Positions 9,801-18,710 are shown, numbered from the stretch's first letter. The stretch: DNA of 64,000 bases from Candidatus Opimibacter skivensis (GCA_016722045.1 JADKGY010000008.1:310001-374000), one strand, 5' to 3'. The notes: generated by a model from the sequence alone, not told the origin. Numbers and translations are program-made.

Positions 9801-12800
9801 TGCAGAAATGTGAATAGAATATGATTTTGATGTACTGCAACCACTAGCCATCGTCACAATGAATTTGACTGTGTAATCTCCATCAGCTGCAAAAATGTGC
9901 TGGGGATCCTGATCGGAGGATACATCAAAAGCACCACTCGCAGGATCACCAAAATTCCAATGCCAGTCAGCGATAGTTTCACCCGGAATAAACGTGGTGA
10001 GGTCTTCAAAATCAATTTGATCATTCACACAAGTACCTGTTGATTTGAAATCAGCTACTGCACGAATCGTATCGGTGAACGGTTCGATGTGTCCACAATC
10101 TGTCAAATTGTATGGATAACCCACGAGATGACCAAGCATGAGCAGGTGATAATAACCGGGTTGCAAATAAGTATGATTGAGTACATCCCCATTCTCAACG
10201 CTGATAATGCCTTCGCTGATGCTGTAAATGTACCATGTCGTCTGGCCGGGTATGAGATTTGGAACTTGCGGTGTGTATTGTCGAATGGGGCATTCCGGAC
10301 CGGTCGCATGTACATCGAAATCATAAATTTGAAAGGTGCATCCGGCACCCGGCAGACCACCACCTGCACCACCTACACATCCACAGCAATCGTAAATCGT
10401 AATTTTAGGAGAAGATGCCGTACAGCCATATTGATTGACTACAGTCACATAATATGTTCCAAATTGAGTCACCGTATAGGTGGCATCCGTTGAGCCCGTG
10501 CTGACATCATCTTTGAACCATTCAAAAGTATATCCATCGTCATCCGTGTTGGCTACCAGATCCACGCCTGCCGGGACTGTATTGCAATACGAATTATCGC
10601 CGGGGCTGGTGACATAGACTGATGGCGCAGGATACGACGTGATCGTAAACGTTTTCGTTGAAGAGCATCCCAAAGCATCTGTAACTTCTAATGAATAGGT
10701 GCCGGGAAAAAACTGTGCAGTATTTGTTGCGCTCACCACTGCGTTATTTTCGTTCCTCCATAGATGTGACAATAGGGGTTGATCAGTTGACAATGAAACC
10801 ATCTCATTGGCACAAGCAGCAAGTGGACCCACCACATTGAATGCAGGCAGAGGATGAACGATAATATTTTTATTGATGATGGTTCCACATGTATGTAATC
10901 GTAGTGTGGCCGCACCGGATTGTGCCCAGAATATTTCAACATGATTCAAATCACTTCTTCGAATCTCACCGAAATCTGCGGGAATAATTTCCCATACATA
11001 ATCTGATCCGTTGATGTAAGGGACCGTATAAGCTTCAATCGAATTGTAGCATACATCCTGTGCTCCTGAGATGACAAGATTTGTAGCCGGACTTAATGTG
11101 ATGCTGACACTGCCTGAAGCACATTCCGGATATTGAAGGTCTGTATGTGCTGCCTGAACGATATATGGAAGAGCATTACCGAATGTGTGTTGTATAGATT
11201 GACCATGACCTATAGTCACAGAAGCACCGTCTGTAATGGTCCATTCTGTGGCAAATGACCCGGCTTCTTCAATCGTAAAGCCCACAGGCTGACCGGGACA
11301 TATCTCAAGATCTCCTTCGATACCCAATGGTGCATCCGGAATCGCAGTGACAGAAATTTTTTGACGAACCAATTCTGTGCAATAAGAAAGTGATGAGCTT
11401 GTAGCTACCCAATAATATTCGCCGGGAGGATAAGAGAATGTATGTGTGAATGTAGATGACGGACCAAACGTAGATGACACCGTAAGTCCATCTGCATTTT
11501 CAATATGCCAATTGACATTAGCAGGTAGTGGAACAATGAAGCCGGCTTCAGCTTGTATAGTTGCATCGGCACCCTGACAAACATGTGTGTCTCCATTCAA
11601 TGTAATTTCAGGCGTGATCACTACAGCGAGTGCAGCTTGTCCTGAACAACCGAGGAAGCAATCATTGTAGTCCACACTTACCTGTCCATTCGTTACGATG
11701 TTGACATCATTCCATCGTATAGTGACTGCATTTGTTTGTTGTCCGCCGAGTATGGTTCCTGCAGCACTTACCTGCCATTGATATTGAGTACCTGGAAAAT
11801 ACGGTGCTGAATATGTAATGACTTCACCACTGCAAGCTCTGATGTCACCCGTGATCGGACCATCAGGTGTAAGTATCGGGACATGAAACGTATTGGTGTA
11901 TGAACAATACGTGGTAGAACAACTGCTGACTGAAAGGTGAATCAGTCCTTCAGGACCACCATGCCAGATTACTTCAATGAAATCATCTGTCAGCTCACCA
12001 CCATTGACAACAGTACCGTTTGATGATATTGACCAGTTGAATTGTGTGCAGCCGTTTGTAGTCGCCGTGTATCGTTGTTTGGATTCAGGGCAAACGGTAT
12101 TGACGCAATCTAATGTGGGTGCCGGCGCTGGAAGTACTTCAACGACAATTTCTTTTGACGACCCACAATTGCAAATAGTCTCAGCGTCAAGAATGACTGT
12201 GTAAAATCCTTCCGATGTGTAGGTGTGTGTAGCATCAAAACTATTTGAAACAGTTCCGTCTCCGAAATGCCAGGTATAGGTCAGGCCATTGACAGATTGA
12301 TTTTCAAAAAGGATCTCCTGGAATTTGCAGACGGACAGTGTATCCTGGATGGAAGAAGGTATCGTCTGAAAATCTGCTATGGGTTGTGGTAAAATTTCAA
12401 AACATAAAGGCATAATACAACTATCGACAGAAGCTGTCACTGACCCATTGCCTCCTGCACCCCATGTCACTTCGATTGAATAAGGATTTGGTATGATGTA
12501 AGATTCCTCTCCGCTGACTGACCATTGTATATTATTAGCTTGTTGTAAAGAGATCGTAGTCACACTTCCGGCGCAAACCTGGTAACAACTGTTACCGGGG
12601 TTTCTTACAAAACATCCATCAACAGTAGGAAGGCCTAAAAAGCCCTGGACAAATATTGTGATTGAATCTCTCAGATCATTAGTCCCATTGATAGCAATTG
12701 AATGGGCGATCAATGTATAAATTCCCGGAGTAAAGAATTGGACAAGTGCAGTATATGGTGAGCCGGTCACTACTGCACTACCGTTTGGGACAATAGTCCA

Positions 12801-12992
12801 ATCGGTTTGGCTAAGTTGTGCAGTGGTCTCAATGCTATAAAATTGGGGTGAAAAGTTGCAGCCGAAGATATCCACGGGTCCAAAAATCTTGTAAAATGTC
12901 TGTGCCTGGCAGAATGAGCTGAAGCCCCAGAACAAAGTAAGAGAGATGAGGGTACGCATGTATTTCTGGCTTTTCGTCATCATTTGGTTCAA
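6891..12992 (-). CDS. Giant PKD-repeat surface protein with T9SS type B sorting domain
   Basis: 2033 residues. It starts MNQMMTKSQKYMRTLISLTL; an internal Met at residue 12 gives a tighter signal peptide (ending FCQAQ). Several PKD domains carry the WxFGD core: WHFGDGTVSN near 240, WHWNFGDPASG near 1010, WDFGDPASG near 1094. Many other Ig-like modules open with the Cys/Gly spacing seen in gliding-motility-associated repeats. Two SdrD/Cna-B-like modules contain DVDGDGLITAADML (about 1487) and DVDQNGILSPADTV (about 1644). The C-terminal 90 residues (YVPNVFSPNGDGINDRW at about 1942, DRWGKMLFY, DGWDG, SAGVYAYVAEL) are the type B sorting domain (TIGR04131-like), so export is by T9SS. A surface adhesin or matrix protein is the natural reading. 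The SprB comparison is only by architecture. Confidence 0.9.
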   Translation of the reverse strand: MNQMMTKSQKYMRTLISLTLFWGFSSFCQAQTFYKIFGPVDIFGCNFSPQFYSIETTAQLSQTDWTIVPNGSAVVTGSPYTALVQFFTPGIYTLIAHSIAINGTNDLRDSITIFVQGFLGLPTVDGCFVRNPGNSCYQVCAGSVTTISLQQANNIQWSVSGEESYIIPNPYSIEVTWGAGGNGSVTASVDSCIMPLCFEILPQPIADFQTIPSSIQDTLSVCKFQEILFENQSVNGLTYTWHFGDGTVSNSFDATHTYTSEGFYTVILDAETICNCGSSKEIVVEVLPAPAPTLDCVNTVCPESKQRYTATTNGCTQFNWSISSNGTVVNGGELTDDFIEVIWHGGPEGLIHLSVSSCSTTYCSYTNTFHVPILTPDGPITGDIRACSGEVITYSAPYFPGTQYQWQVSAAGTILGGQQTNAVTIRWNDVNIVTNGQVSVDYNDCFLGCSGQAALAVVITPEITLNGDTHVCQGADATIQAEAGFIVPLPANVNWHIENADGLTVSSTFGPSSTFTHTFSYPPGEYYWVATSSSLSYCTELVRQKISVTAIPDAPLGIEGDLEICPGQPVGFTIEEAGSFATEWTITDGASVTIGHGQSIQHTFGNALPYIVQAAHTDLQYPECASGSVSITLSPATNLVISGAQDVCYNSIEAYTVPYINGSDYVWEIIPADFGEIRRSDLNHVEIFWAQSGAATLRLHTCGTIINKNIIVHPLPAFNVVGPLAACANEMVSLSTDQPLLSHLWRNENNAVVSATNTAQFFPGTYSLEVTDALGCSSTKTFTITSYPAPSVYVTSPGDNSYCNTVPAGVDLVANTDDDGYTFEWFKDDVSTGSTDATYTVTQFGTYYVTVVNQYGCTASSPKITIYDCCGCVGGAGGGLPGAGCTFQIYDFDVHATGPECPIRQYTPQVPNLIPGQTTWYIYSISEGIISVENGDVLNHTYLQPGYYHLLMLGHLVGYPYNLTDCGHIEPFTDTIRAVADFKSTGTCVNDQIDFEDLTTFIPGETIADWHWNFGDPASGAFDVSSDQDPQHIFAADGDYTVKFIVTMASGCSTSKSYSIHISAGPVLSPVYDPAYCEDEAYNLTLPGQVYDVNWDFGDPASGILNQATADNVFHTFANQGIYTATVSAADVYGCISQATIPLDVRQNTLSGNILVVPSSTVCYGDTATLIAPAGGISWNWNSGEMTSQIEVASTDNYTVLMSDAFHCTYSPPAQFITVLPRPNLTISGHEILGQGEYGSWQDTLHICEGTEFQLQAFFEGSISLQWSTGPTDPVLEFTQEAANIPSPGVYEYSVIGIDGATGCASDTAFYIVEIYSLPTFPSIALVSGGGCGFDDNILQVTNPQGGIEYHWSDGQTGTSVTITDAGTYHVTAINQNGCETESNSITINPSAPVDQIPGGCHIACDPLTVCLPPIANVTSWTIYQNGVVYLSGTVWPSDYLITADGSYTIEVTTSNGCTATSDPLDISLYPGMGSITILTYLDVDGDGLITAADMLLSGIPVEIESTDGLQHGETYTEASGGFVFEDYPASTYTASFNLALLSSQWKVIIDSVSAQIATCDDSIVVSLLLMQNCTVTGPDQTIESCPGEVVMYGDSIWSDTGVYTVHLLSALSCDSTFNVHVVQPVTIEISATVWVDVDQNGILSPADTVIEGITIVIDEGINHDPFIGLTDSNGNVVEEFTPGNYSVSIDSTILPAGLALLYGLDFVSDTTCGMVHFNFIMTPSCADLLIVQQTDLCAGDSVQIQGQWINAAGVYSFLLSQPGSGCDTTLDVHVTLLPVPTVTGTTDWDCIHLGSIDLTVQGTPPFQYFWTPNVQGDTMVTGLQDGTYIVTVVDADGCSVSDTFTIVGSPSLSFSLQPLYEIHPGDSVEVMVTGDVNVSGLHYQWFPSSFLSCDTCSTTWAFPDTSTLYNVHITDADSCTYDLSTYISVTFDSSTFDRIYVPNVFSPNGDGINDRWTIYSRLDNTYVHSLFLFDRWGKMLFYKGEFLLNTFDGWDGISRGQKLSAGVYAYVAELTLGDGTKRRVKGDVTLIR

Positions 12993-13123
12993 GATATAAC
13001 TCTAATAGATGCGAAGTACATAGTTATCGCTGCTTATAATGCACCCCTATTCGCCGCTCCATTGCATTTAAAAGAAATAACTTTGCTCAGGCTAGTCATT
13101 CATAACACAAAGAACATTAACAC

Positions 13124-13873
13124 ATGCAGAAAAATTTAATCTCATCTCCATACCTTGTCATTGGATTTTTTCTGATGCTGGGAGCCTGTAAGCAGAGCAA
13201 TTCTGATCCGAATCAAAAGGAGATGCCAAATGTGTTGATTTTTTCCCGCACTAAAGCCTTCCGTCATGAATGTATTGAGCCGGGCACAATCGCATTAGAA
13301 TCCTATTTCAAAACACATGGAATCCATTCTATGCACAGCGAAGATTCTTCTATGATCTCCGATGAAAAGCTTCAACCGTTTGATGCCATTATCTTTTTTC
13401 AAACGACAGGAAATATTCTTGATTCTATTCAACAATTAGCATTGCAAAAATTTATTAAATCAGGTAAGGGATTCGTAGGCATACATTCTGCTGCCGACAC
13501 TGAGTATGACTGGCCATGGTATGTCAATATGGTAGGTGCACAATTTGCCGATCATCCGGACATTCAAAGTGCAACACTTCAGAAAGTCGATACATCGCAC
13601 ATCGCCAGCAGAAATCTCCCGGCGCGATGGACACGAACGGATGAGTGGTATAATTTCAAACAACCTCCGGACAGTGTTCAGGTGCTGATGACGATTGATG
13701 AAACCACATATCATGGTGGCACTATGGGAGCAAATCACCCAATGTCATGGTGTCATTCTTATGATGGAGGCAAAGCTTTTTATACTGCACTGGGACATAC
13801 GGTGGAAAGCTATAAGGACACAATATTTTTAGACCATATACTGAATGGTGTGCTATGGGCAGCCAACAAGTAA
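13124..13873 (+). CDS. ThuA-like domain lipoprotein
   Basis: 249 residues. The N-terminus is a lipoprotein signal (LMLGACKQSN; lipobox LGAC, Cys 24). The rest is a ThuA/trehalose-utilisation-like fold related to class I glutamine amidotransferases: VLIFSRTKAFRHECIEPG, DAIIFFQTTGNIL, FVGIHSAADTEYDWPWY, VGAQFADHP, HPMSWCHSYDGGKAFYTALGH. These proteins are common next to sugar oxidoreductases in Bacteroidota, but no such gene is present here, and the activity is unknown. A TAACTTTG box at 13078-13085 is a possible -7 element 38 bases before the ATG. Divergent from the giant surface protein. Confidence 0.85.
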   Translation: MQKNLISSPYLVIGFFLMLGACKQSNSDPNQKEMPNVLIFSRTKAFRHECIEPGTIALESYFKTHGIHSMHSEDSSMISDEKLQPFDAIIFFQTTGNILDSIQQLALQKFIKSGKGFVGIHSAADTEYDWPWYVNMVGAQFADHPDIQSATLQKVDTSHIASRNLPARWTRTDEWYNFKQPPDSVQVLMTIDETTYHGGTMGANHPMSWCHSYDGGKAFYTALGHTVESYKDTIFLDHILNGVLWAANK

Positions 13874-14016
13874 AACGCCTTAGGTTAATTTGGCAATACT
13901 AAGCTTTGTCGCAACTAAGTACTGATAGTTAATCAATAAGGAAAATCGAAAGGTATTTACCAGATATCGATAATCATATTCCTTGCCTTAGTTGCCAATT
14001 GCTTATTGCCTATTGC

Positions 14017-14047
14017 TTTGCCCTCTGCCTTTTTAAGGTTACCTTTG
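14017..14047 (+). promoter_or_regulatory. Bacteroidota-type promoter of the DEAD-box helicase
   Basis: TTTG at 14017-14020 and TACCTTTG at 14040-14047 are separated by exactly 19 bases, matching the Bacteroidota primary sigma consensus TTTG-N19-TAnnTTTG. Transcription would start near 14053, leaving a leader of about 75 bases before ATG 14130. The preceding stretch (13874-14016) also holds a 9-bp inverted repeat (13911-13919 with 13987-13995) and nothing else recognisable. Confidence 0.6.
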
Positions 14048-14129
14048 CCACTGTAACTGATTTTTATAATACGCAGGCACCCTAAGCTCCCCACCGTGCC
14101 TCCCTCCAATAACCGACAGAAAAAAATTT

Positions 14130-15656
14130 ATGAGTACGTTTCAAGAAATGGGCCTCAAAAAGGAAATCCTCGACGCTATAGGCGAGATGGGTTTTGAGAC
14201 CCCTACATCCATACAGGATAAAGCCATTCCCGTCATCCTGACGTCAACAAAGGACATCATAGGCCGCGCGCAGACCGGTACAGGTAAAACAGGAGCCTTT
14301 GGCATACCCATCCTTCAAAAGCTGAATTTAAAATCTGAGCATGTCCAGGCCATCATACTTTGCCCGACAAGAGAGCTGTGTATTCAGATCACAAAAGAGA
14401 TTCAGAATTTTGCAAAGAACCTGCTCAACGTTAGAGTCATCCCTGTCTATGGAGGTGCGAGCATGGATACACAGGTGTATGCTTTAAAACAAAAAGCGCA
14501 GATCGTCGTCGGTACACCGGGACGTACACTTGACCTCATCAATCGTAAAAAATTAAAGCTCGAAGAGATACAATGGGTGGTGCTTGATGAAGCCGATGAG
14601 ATGCTGTCGATGGGATTCAAAGATGACATGGATGCCATCCTCGCGACGACGCCAAAGGAAAAACAAACATTGCTTTTTTCGGCGACGATGCCGCATGAAA
14701 TCATGCGGATCGTCAAAACCTACATGAAAGATCCGATTGAGATCGCTGCCGAACAAATACAAACCGGTGCTGACAATGTCACCCATCACTATTATGAAGT
14801 ACAGGCCAGGGATCGATATGTAGCGCTTAAGCGTATCATCGATATGCAGCCTGAGATCTATGCTATCGTTTTTTGCAGAACAAGAGCAGAGACAAAAGAA
14901 ATCGCGGAGAAGCTTTCAGCTGAAGGATATAATTCTGATGCATTGCATGGCGATCTGAGTCAGCAACAGCGCGAATATACATTAGGTCGTTTCCGCACAA
15001 AGACATTACAGCTTTTGATTGCAACTGATGTAGCTGCGCGTGGACTTGATGTATCAGATCTTACACACGTCATCAATTACAATTTGCCGGATGATCCGGA
15101 TACATATATCCACAGAAGTGGAAGGACAGGTCGTGCGCATCGGAAAGGAATATCCATAACGATCATCAATTCGAGAGAAAACAATCGCATCCGGGATCTT
15201 GAGCGTCGGGTAGGAAAACCATTCGAACGAAAGAAAGTACCCACAGGAAAAGAGATATGCGAGAGACAATTATTTCATCTTGTTGAAAAAGTGGAGAATG
15301 TAGAGGTTGAAGAAAAACAGATTGCTGAATTTCTTCCGGTGATCTTTAATAAACTAGCCTGGCTTGATCGGGAAGAATTGATCAAACGTTTTGTGTCTGT
15401 AGAATTCAATCGTTTTCTGGCGTATTATAAAAATGCTCAGGATATAAATATAGATCATCGTAAACCGGATAGTAGTCGTAGCGACAGAAGTGACAGAGGA
15501 AGAAGTGACAGGAGTGATAGAGGTGAGAGAAGTGAGAGAAGAGATGATCGCAGAAGTGACAAGCCATGGGAAGAACGGAGAGAAAAAAGGCAGGGGGCAG
15601 AGGGCAGAGAGCGGGGAGACCGAAATCAGAGGAGTGAGAGGAAATCAGAGGAGTGA
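14130..15656 (+). CDS. DEAD-box RNA helicase (frameshifted N-terminal part)
   Basis: 508 residues before a premature TGA. It has every core helicase motif: Q motif (GFETPTSIQDKAIP), Walker A (AQTGTGKTGAFGIP), PTRELCIQI, GTPGRTLDLI, DEAD in VLDEADEMLSM, SAT in LLFSATMP, ATDVAARGLDV and HRSGRTGRAHRKG. It should unwind RNA using ATP in ribosome assembly or cold adaptation, like DeaD/CsdA. After residue 450 an Arg/Ser/Asp repeat begins (SDRSDRGRSDRSDRGERSE). A 19-bp tandem duplication at 15622-15659 shifts the frame. Without it, the protein would run on to 16176 (about 675 residues) and gain a DbpA-type RNA-binding domain. The shortened form still has a complete helicase core. Confidence 0.92.
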   Translation: MSTFQEMGLKKEILDAIGEMGFETPTSIQDKAIPVILTSTKDIIGRAQTGTGKTGAFGIPILQKLNLKSEHVQAIILCPTRELCIQITKEIQNFAKNLLNVRVIPVYGGASMDTQVYALKQKAQIVVGTPGRTLDLINRKKLKLEEIQWVVLDEADEMLSMGFKDDMDAILATTPKEKQTLLFSATMPHEIMRIVKTYMKDPIEIAAEQIQTGADNVTHHYYEVQARDRYVALKRIIDMQPEIYAIVFCRTRAETKEIAEKLSAEGYNSDALHGDLSQQQREYTLGRFRTKTLQLLIATDVAARGLDVSDLTHVINYNLPDDPDTYIHRSGRTGRAHRKGISITIINSRENNRIRDLERRVGKPFERKKVPTGKEICERQLFHLVEKVENVEVEEKQIAEFLPVIFNKLAWLDREELIKRFVSVEFNRFLAYYKNAQDINIDHRKPDSSRSDRSDRGRSDRSDRGERSERRDDRRSDKPWEERREKRQGAEGRERGDRNQRSERKSEE

Positions 15657-15659
15657 GAA
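15622..15659. repeat. 19-bp tandem duplication causing a frameshift
   Basis: Copy 1 is 15622-15640 and copy 2 is 15641-15659; they agree in 18 of 19 bases (GAAATCAGAGGAGTGAGA then G or A). 19 is not a multiple of three, so the second copy puts the downstream sequence out of frame and creates the TGA at 15654. Removing one copy reads RGDRNQRSEKRDDRKPAEF without interruption. Confidence 0.9.
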
Positions 15660-15660
15660 A

Positions 15661-16176
15661 AGGGATGATCGTAAGCCGGCGGAATTTGAAACGCGTGATA
15701 TGAGCAGGAAGGTTGATATCAAAAGTGAAGAAAAAAAGCAAGTGGAGCGACCCGACAGAGGGGCAAGAGATGATTGGAAAAAGGGTGAAAAAAGAGGAGC
15801 TCCCGCTCGTGGACGTGATGATGAAGGCGCCACATGGAGCAGGGAAGAACGTGCGCCTAAAAGAGATAAATATGCAGAGAAGCCAGAGCCAGCGAAGAGA
15901 GGTGCAGACAGACCTAAAGTAAAATTTGCACCACTGGTCATCAACCTCGGTACGGTAAATAAATTTAATCCGAAAGAACTTCTGTCACTGATCAATCAAT
16001 ACATGCCTGACCAGGAAGCACAGGTGGGTAAAATTGAAGTCAGCTATACACATACCATTTTTGATGTTGATGCAGAATATCAGGATCAGGTGATCGGTGC
16101 ATTTCGTAAAGCACAGTTCAGAGGCACAAAGATCATTGTGGATCAGACGAGGAAGAAGAAGAACAAAGAAATTTAG
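15661..16176 (+). pseudogene. C-terminal part of the helicase with DbpA-type RNA-binding domain
   Basis: Continuation of the helicase in the +1 frame, from RDDRKPAEFETRDMSRK to KKKNKEI at 16176. Residues rich in Lys/Arg/Glu lead into a folded domain: FAPLVINLGTVNKFNPKELL, SLINQYMPD, VGKIEVSYTHTIFDVDAEY, VIGAFRKAQFRGTKIIVDQ. This fits the RRM-like RNA-binding domain of DbpA/CsdA helicases (family alignment recalled, not computed). It has no start codon or leader of its own that looks used. Whether it is translated depends on ribosomal slippage or on the duplication being an error. Confidence 0.75.
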
Positions 16177-16296
16177 ACCCCGTCACTTCGCTGCTTACTG
16201 GACGAGTCCAGTAAGGCTCAGTTTCTCCCCTGTGTTCCTGCACTTAACTTATTCCACGTTGTGGAATTCCGTTTTCATTCCGGAAACCCCGGGGTC
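16176..16296. repeat. Nested inverted-repeat element after the helicase gene
   Basis: An outer 7-bp stem (GACCCCG 16176-16182 with CGGGGTC 16290-16296) encloses two perfect hairpins. CTTACTGGAC/GTCCAGTAAG (16194-16203 with 16206-16215) has a 2-base spacer, and ATTCCAC/GTGGAAT (16251-16257 with 16261-16267) has a GTT loop. No U-tract follows. It begins at the last base of the helicase stop codon. It may be a processing or termination structure, a small MITE, or a structured RNA. Confidence 0.55.
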
Positions 16297-16402
16297 GGTT
16301 ATCGGTGATCAATTGCGTGACGTATCCTCTTCTTTCGTAAAGCGTCAGGCGTGAGTCGTGAGTTTTTTTTAAATTTGATTGGATTCAATTATTATTTGAA
16401 TT

Positions 16403-17404
16403 ATGATAAGGCTCTTTTATCTCCTTGCTTTTATAATACTTGTATTTGCAAATAATGCAGGCGGTCAAATAAATTGTATCGCACCAGATAGTATTATTGA
16501 AAAGTATAAGGATGATGCTGATCGCTTAGCGTTGCGCAGAATTTCTGAATTAAATTTATCATATCAGGATAGCGTAGAAATTCCAAAAATAATTTCAGAT
16601 TCTTTTTTAAATGAACTTATTGCGGTTTATAATGCCGTGAACATACCTGAAAGAGATACGGTTATCAACCTGTTCAATATCCATACTTTTCCTGATATGA
16701 TCATGAGAACCGTGGTCGTCGCTGCGGATTCCAATCTGAATTGGATGCAGCAACTTCACAATGGTGTTATACCTACAGGTTATCATACGCTGGATAGCAT
16801 AATAGCTAAATATGATTTAACCATTGATGAATATAATACATGGTCTAATTGGTTTAGTTGGCATGCTGTCTACTTTAAGTCTCAGGTCAATTACAATATT
16901 CCTGCATTGGCAACTGCTTTTGAAACGTTACCGGATGTTTATTTTTCAGAACCTACCAACTTTGCAGGAGACGGTGACGATATCTCAGATGAACTGGTTT
17001 TTATTGTCGGTGAAAATTTTGGTCATAACCTGTTTTATTCTGTTGGGTGGGGGGATTGTCTATCAGGATGTATAGCACGTCGGGCATGGTGGTTTAAAAC
17101 ATATGATGATTGTTCAGTCCAATTTGTAGAAGCTCTAGGGAGTTCTCTTCCATTTACCGGAATCGATGAGCAATCAGTGACACCTATTTCCATACAACCA
17201 AATCCATTTGAAACCGTATTCCGTATAGAAGGTGTATCTGATTCATTTGAATATTCAATCTCAGACATAAACGGCCGGAATATGGTAAGTGGTAAATCAA
17301 TCGAAAAGAATATATCTAATCTTGAAAATTTAATACCGGGGATTTATTTTTTAACGATCAAAGAAAGAGATAGAGTTTCCACGCATAAAGTCATTAAAGA
17401 ATGA
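16403..17404 (+). CDS. Secreted T9SS type A sorting-domain protein
   Basis: 333 residues. The signal peptide is about residues 1-22 (LLAFIILVFANNAGGQ). The passenger (23-250) has no motif I recognise. It contains WSNWFSWHAVYFKSQVNYN and a Cys pair near GWGDCLSGC and YDDCSVQF that could form a disulfide. The tail (ISIQPNPFETVFRIEGV, YSISDINGRNMVSGK, LIPGIYFLTIKE) is a T9SS type A sorting domain. A TAAATTTG word at 16370-16377 is a possible -7 element 25 bases before the ATG. Function unknown. Confidence 0.8.
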   Translation: MIRLFYLLAFIILVFANNAGGQINCIAPDSIIEKYKDDADRLALRRISELNLSYQDSVEIPKIISDSFLNELIAVYNAVNIPERDTVINLFNIHTFPDMIMRTVVVAADSNLNWMQQLHNGVIPTGYHTLDSIIAKYDLTIDEYNTWSNWFSWHAVYFKSQVNYNIPALATAFETLPDVYFSEPTNFAGDGDDISDELVFIVGENFGHNLFYSVGWGDCLSGCIARRAWWFKTYDDCSVQFVEALGSSLPFTGIDEQSVTPISIQPNPFETVFRIEGVSDSFEYSISDINGRNMVSGKSIEKNISNLENLIPGIYFLTIKERDRVSTHKVIKE

Positions 17405-17512
17405 ATTGTTTCGTAATGACTCATGCTTCGACCTGCGGGACTGTTTTGTCATAAAATATACCTCTGTTTTAATTACCATTGAAGTTGTAAATTTCATATT
17501 CATTTCAGCGAT

Positions 17513-18427
17513 ATGAATCTTATAAAATTCCTGTTATCATTATTTTTGATCCTCATCTTTCATCCCGGAATGAATGCCCAATCGGTTTCTCCGGCCGAGT
17601 TGATCAGAGTTCCATTTACAAGTCACCATAAAAAGGAACAAAAAGAATACTTTCTCTACCTGCCTGCCGGATATCGAAGTAGCCCTGATCGTAAGTGGCC
17701 GGTCATGATGTTTCTGCATGGTAATGGTGAACGTGGAAATGGACGCGAAGATCTTGATTGGGTGATGGTGCACGGTCCACTGTATGAAGCATGGATTCAA
17801 AAACGTGATCTGCCATTTATCATCATTGGACCACAGTTGCCAATGTATGGAATGGATACCATAAGTTATATTCGTGACCGGCAAGTTGAGCAGATCCCAA
17901 AAAGACTTGATGAAGGTGTTCCGGAAAGACCACAAGAATTTTTGACACCACAAAAGATGCGTCCGGAGTCTATGGTCACTTTTTTTCATGACGAAACAAT
18001 GTCACCTGCCGGTTGGGACAGAGAGGAAGATGATCTCATGAGTATGATTGAGACAGTGATCCGGGATTATAACGGTGATGTGGATAGAGTCTATCTGACG
18101 GGTTTGAGTTATGGTGGTGAGGGGACATGGTATATGGCCAGCAAGCATCCGAAGACATGGGCCGCCGTATGTCCGATTGTAGCCTGGCCGCATCCCGATC
18201 TGATCAAGCCTATCGCACAACATCAGATACCCTTGTGGTCATTTGCAGGTGGACGGGATGGATCTTCACTGCGCTATTATTATACAGGTATGAATCTGCT
18301 GGAAGAGCTCGGCCACAAGGATGTGCGTTTTACTGTTGAGATGGACATGGGACACGATGTATGGAGGAGAGTCTATGCAGGGGAGGATGTGTATATGTGG
18401 CTATTGTCGAAGAAACGAAAGCAGTGA
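17513..18427 (+). CDS. Secreted alpha/beta-hydrolase (esterase-like)
   Basis: 304 residues with a signal peptide ending GMNAQS. The oxyanion-hole strand is WPVMMFLHGNGERGNG. The nucleophile elbow is GLSYGGEGTW (Ser near residue 199), the likely acid is in FAGGRDGSS, and the His is in MDMGHDVWRRVYAG (about 283). This order fits the prolyl-oligopeptidase / phospholipase-carboxylesterase-like group of Bacteroidota, which often hydrolyse acetyl or feruloyl esters on polysaccharides. The substrate is not inferable. No sorting domain, so it is likely periplasmic. Confidence 0.85.
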   Translation: MNLIKFLLSLFLILIFHPGMNAQSVSPAELIRVPFTSHHKKEQKEYFLYLPAGYRSSPDRKWPVMMFLHGNGERGNGREDLDWVMVHGPLYEAWIQKRDLPFIIIGPQLPMYGMDTISYIRDRQVEQIPKRLDEGVPERPQEFLTPQKMRPESMVTFFHDETMSPAGWDREEDDLMSMIETVIRDYNGDVDRVYLTGLSYGGEGTWYMASKHPKTWAAVCPIVAWPHPDLIKPIAQHQIPLWSFAGGRDGSSLRYYYTGMNLLEELGHKDVRFTVEMDMGHDVWRRVYAGEDVYMWLLSKKRKQ

Positions 18428-18710
18428 AATAAGTAACGAATAACGAGTAACAAGTAACGAATTGTTGACGTAAAATTGATGGAATGGTTGTAGAGACGAC
18501 GATTTTGTTGCTGAGCTGCGCCGTGCTGAGCGAAAGTCGAAGTATAGCACAAGGAAGAGACAAAGCAAGCGATGCACTGAGCTGTAGCACAAGAAAGGAG
18601 CGCCGCAAGTCGAAGTGTCGAAGCATCGCGTCTCAATGACTAGCGCAAGTGTCGACGGATCGCGTCTCTTCTGCATCAAGTACACATTAATATTTAAATC
18701 ACCCGATACG
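18428..18710. other. Intergenic region with heptamer and CTGAGCGnnAGTCGAAGTA-type repeats
   Basis: Bases 18433-18460 are four heptamers GTAACGA/ATAACGA/GTAACAA/GTAACGA, the reverse orientation of the large array at 26337-26448. Bases 18530-18550 carry GTGCTGAGCGAAAGTCGAAG, closely related to 51068-51087, so this is a dispersed intergenic word. GTCGAAGTGTCGAAGCATCGCGTCTC and GTGTCGACGGATCGCGTCTC form a local imperfect repeat near 18610-18670. No gene is supported in this gap. Confidence 0.5.

Noticed and set aside
15406..15995. Long minus-strand and alternative frames over the Arg/Ser-rich helicase tail
   Set aside because: Low-complexity purine-rich DNA keeps several frames open; only the frame joining the RNA-binding domain has family-like sequence.
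16194..16215. Hammerhead ribozyme suggested by CUGGACGAGUCC
   Set aside because: The conserved CUGANGA and GAAA core segments are absent; it is a simple palindrome.
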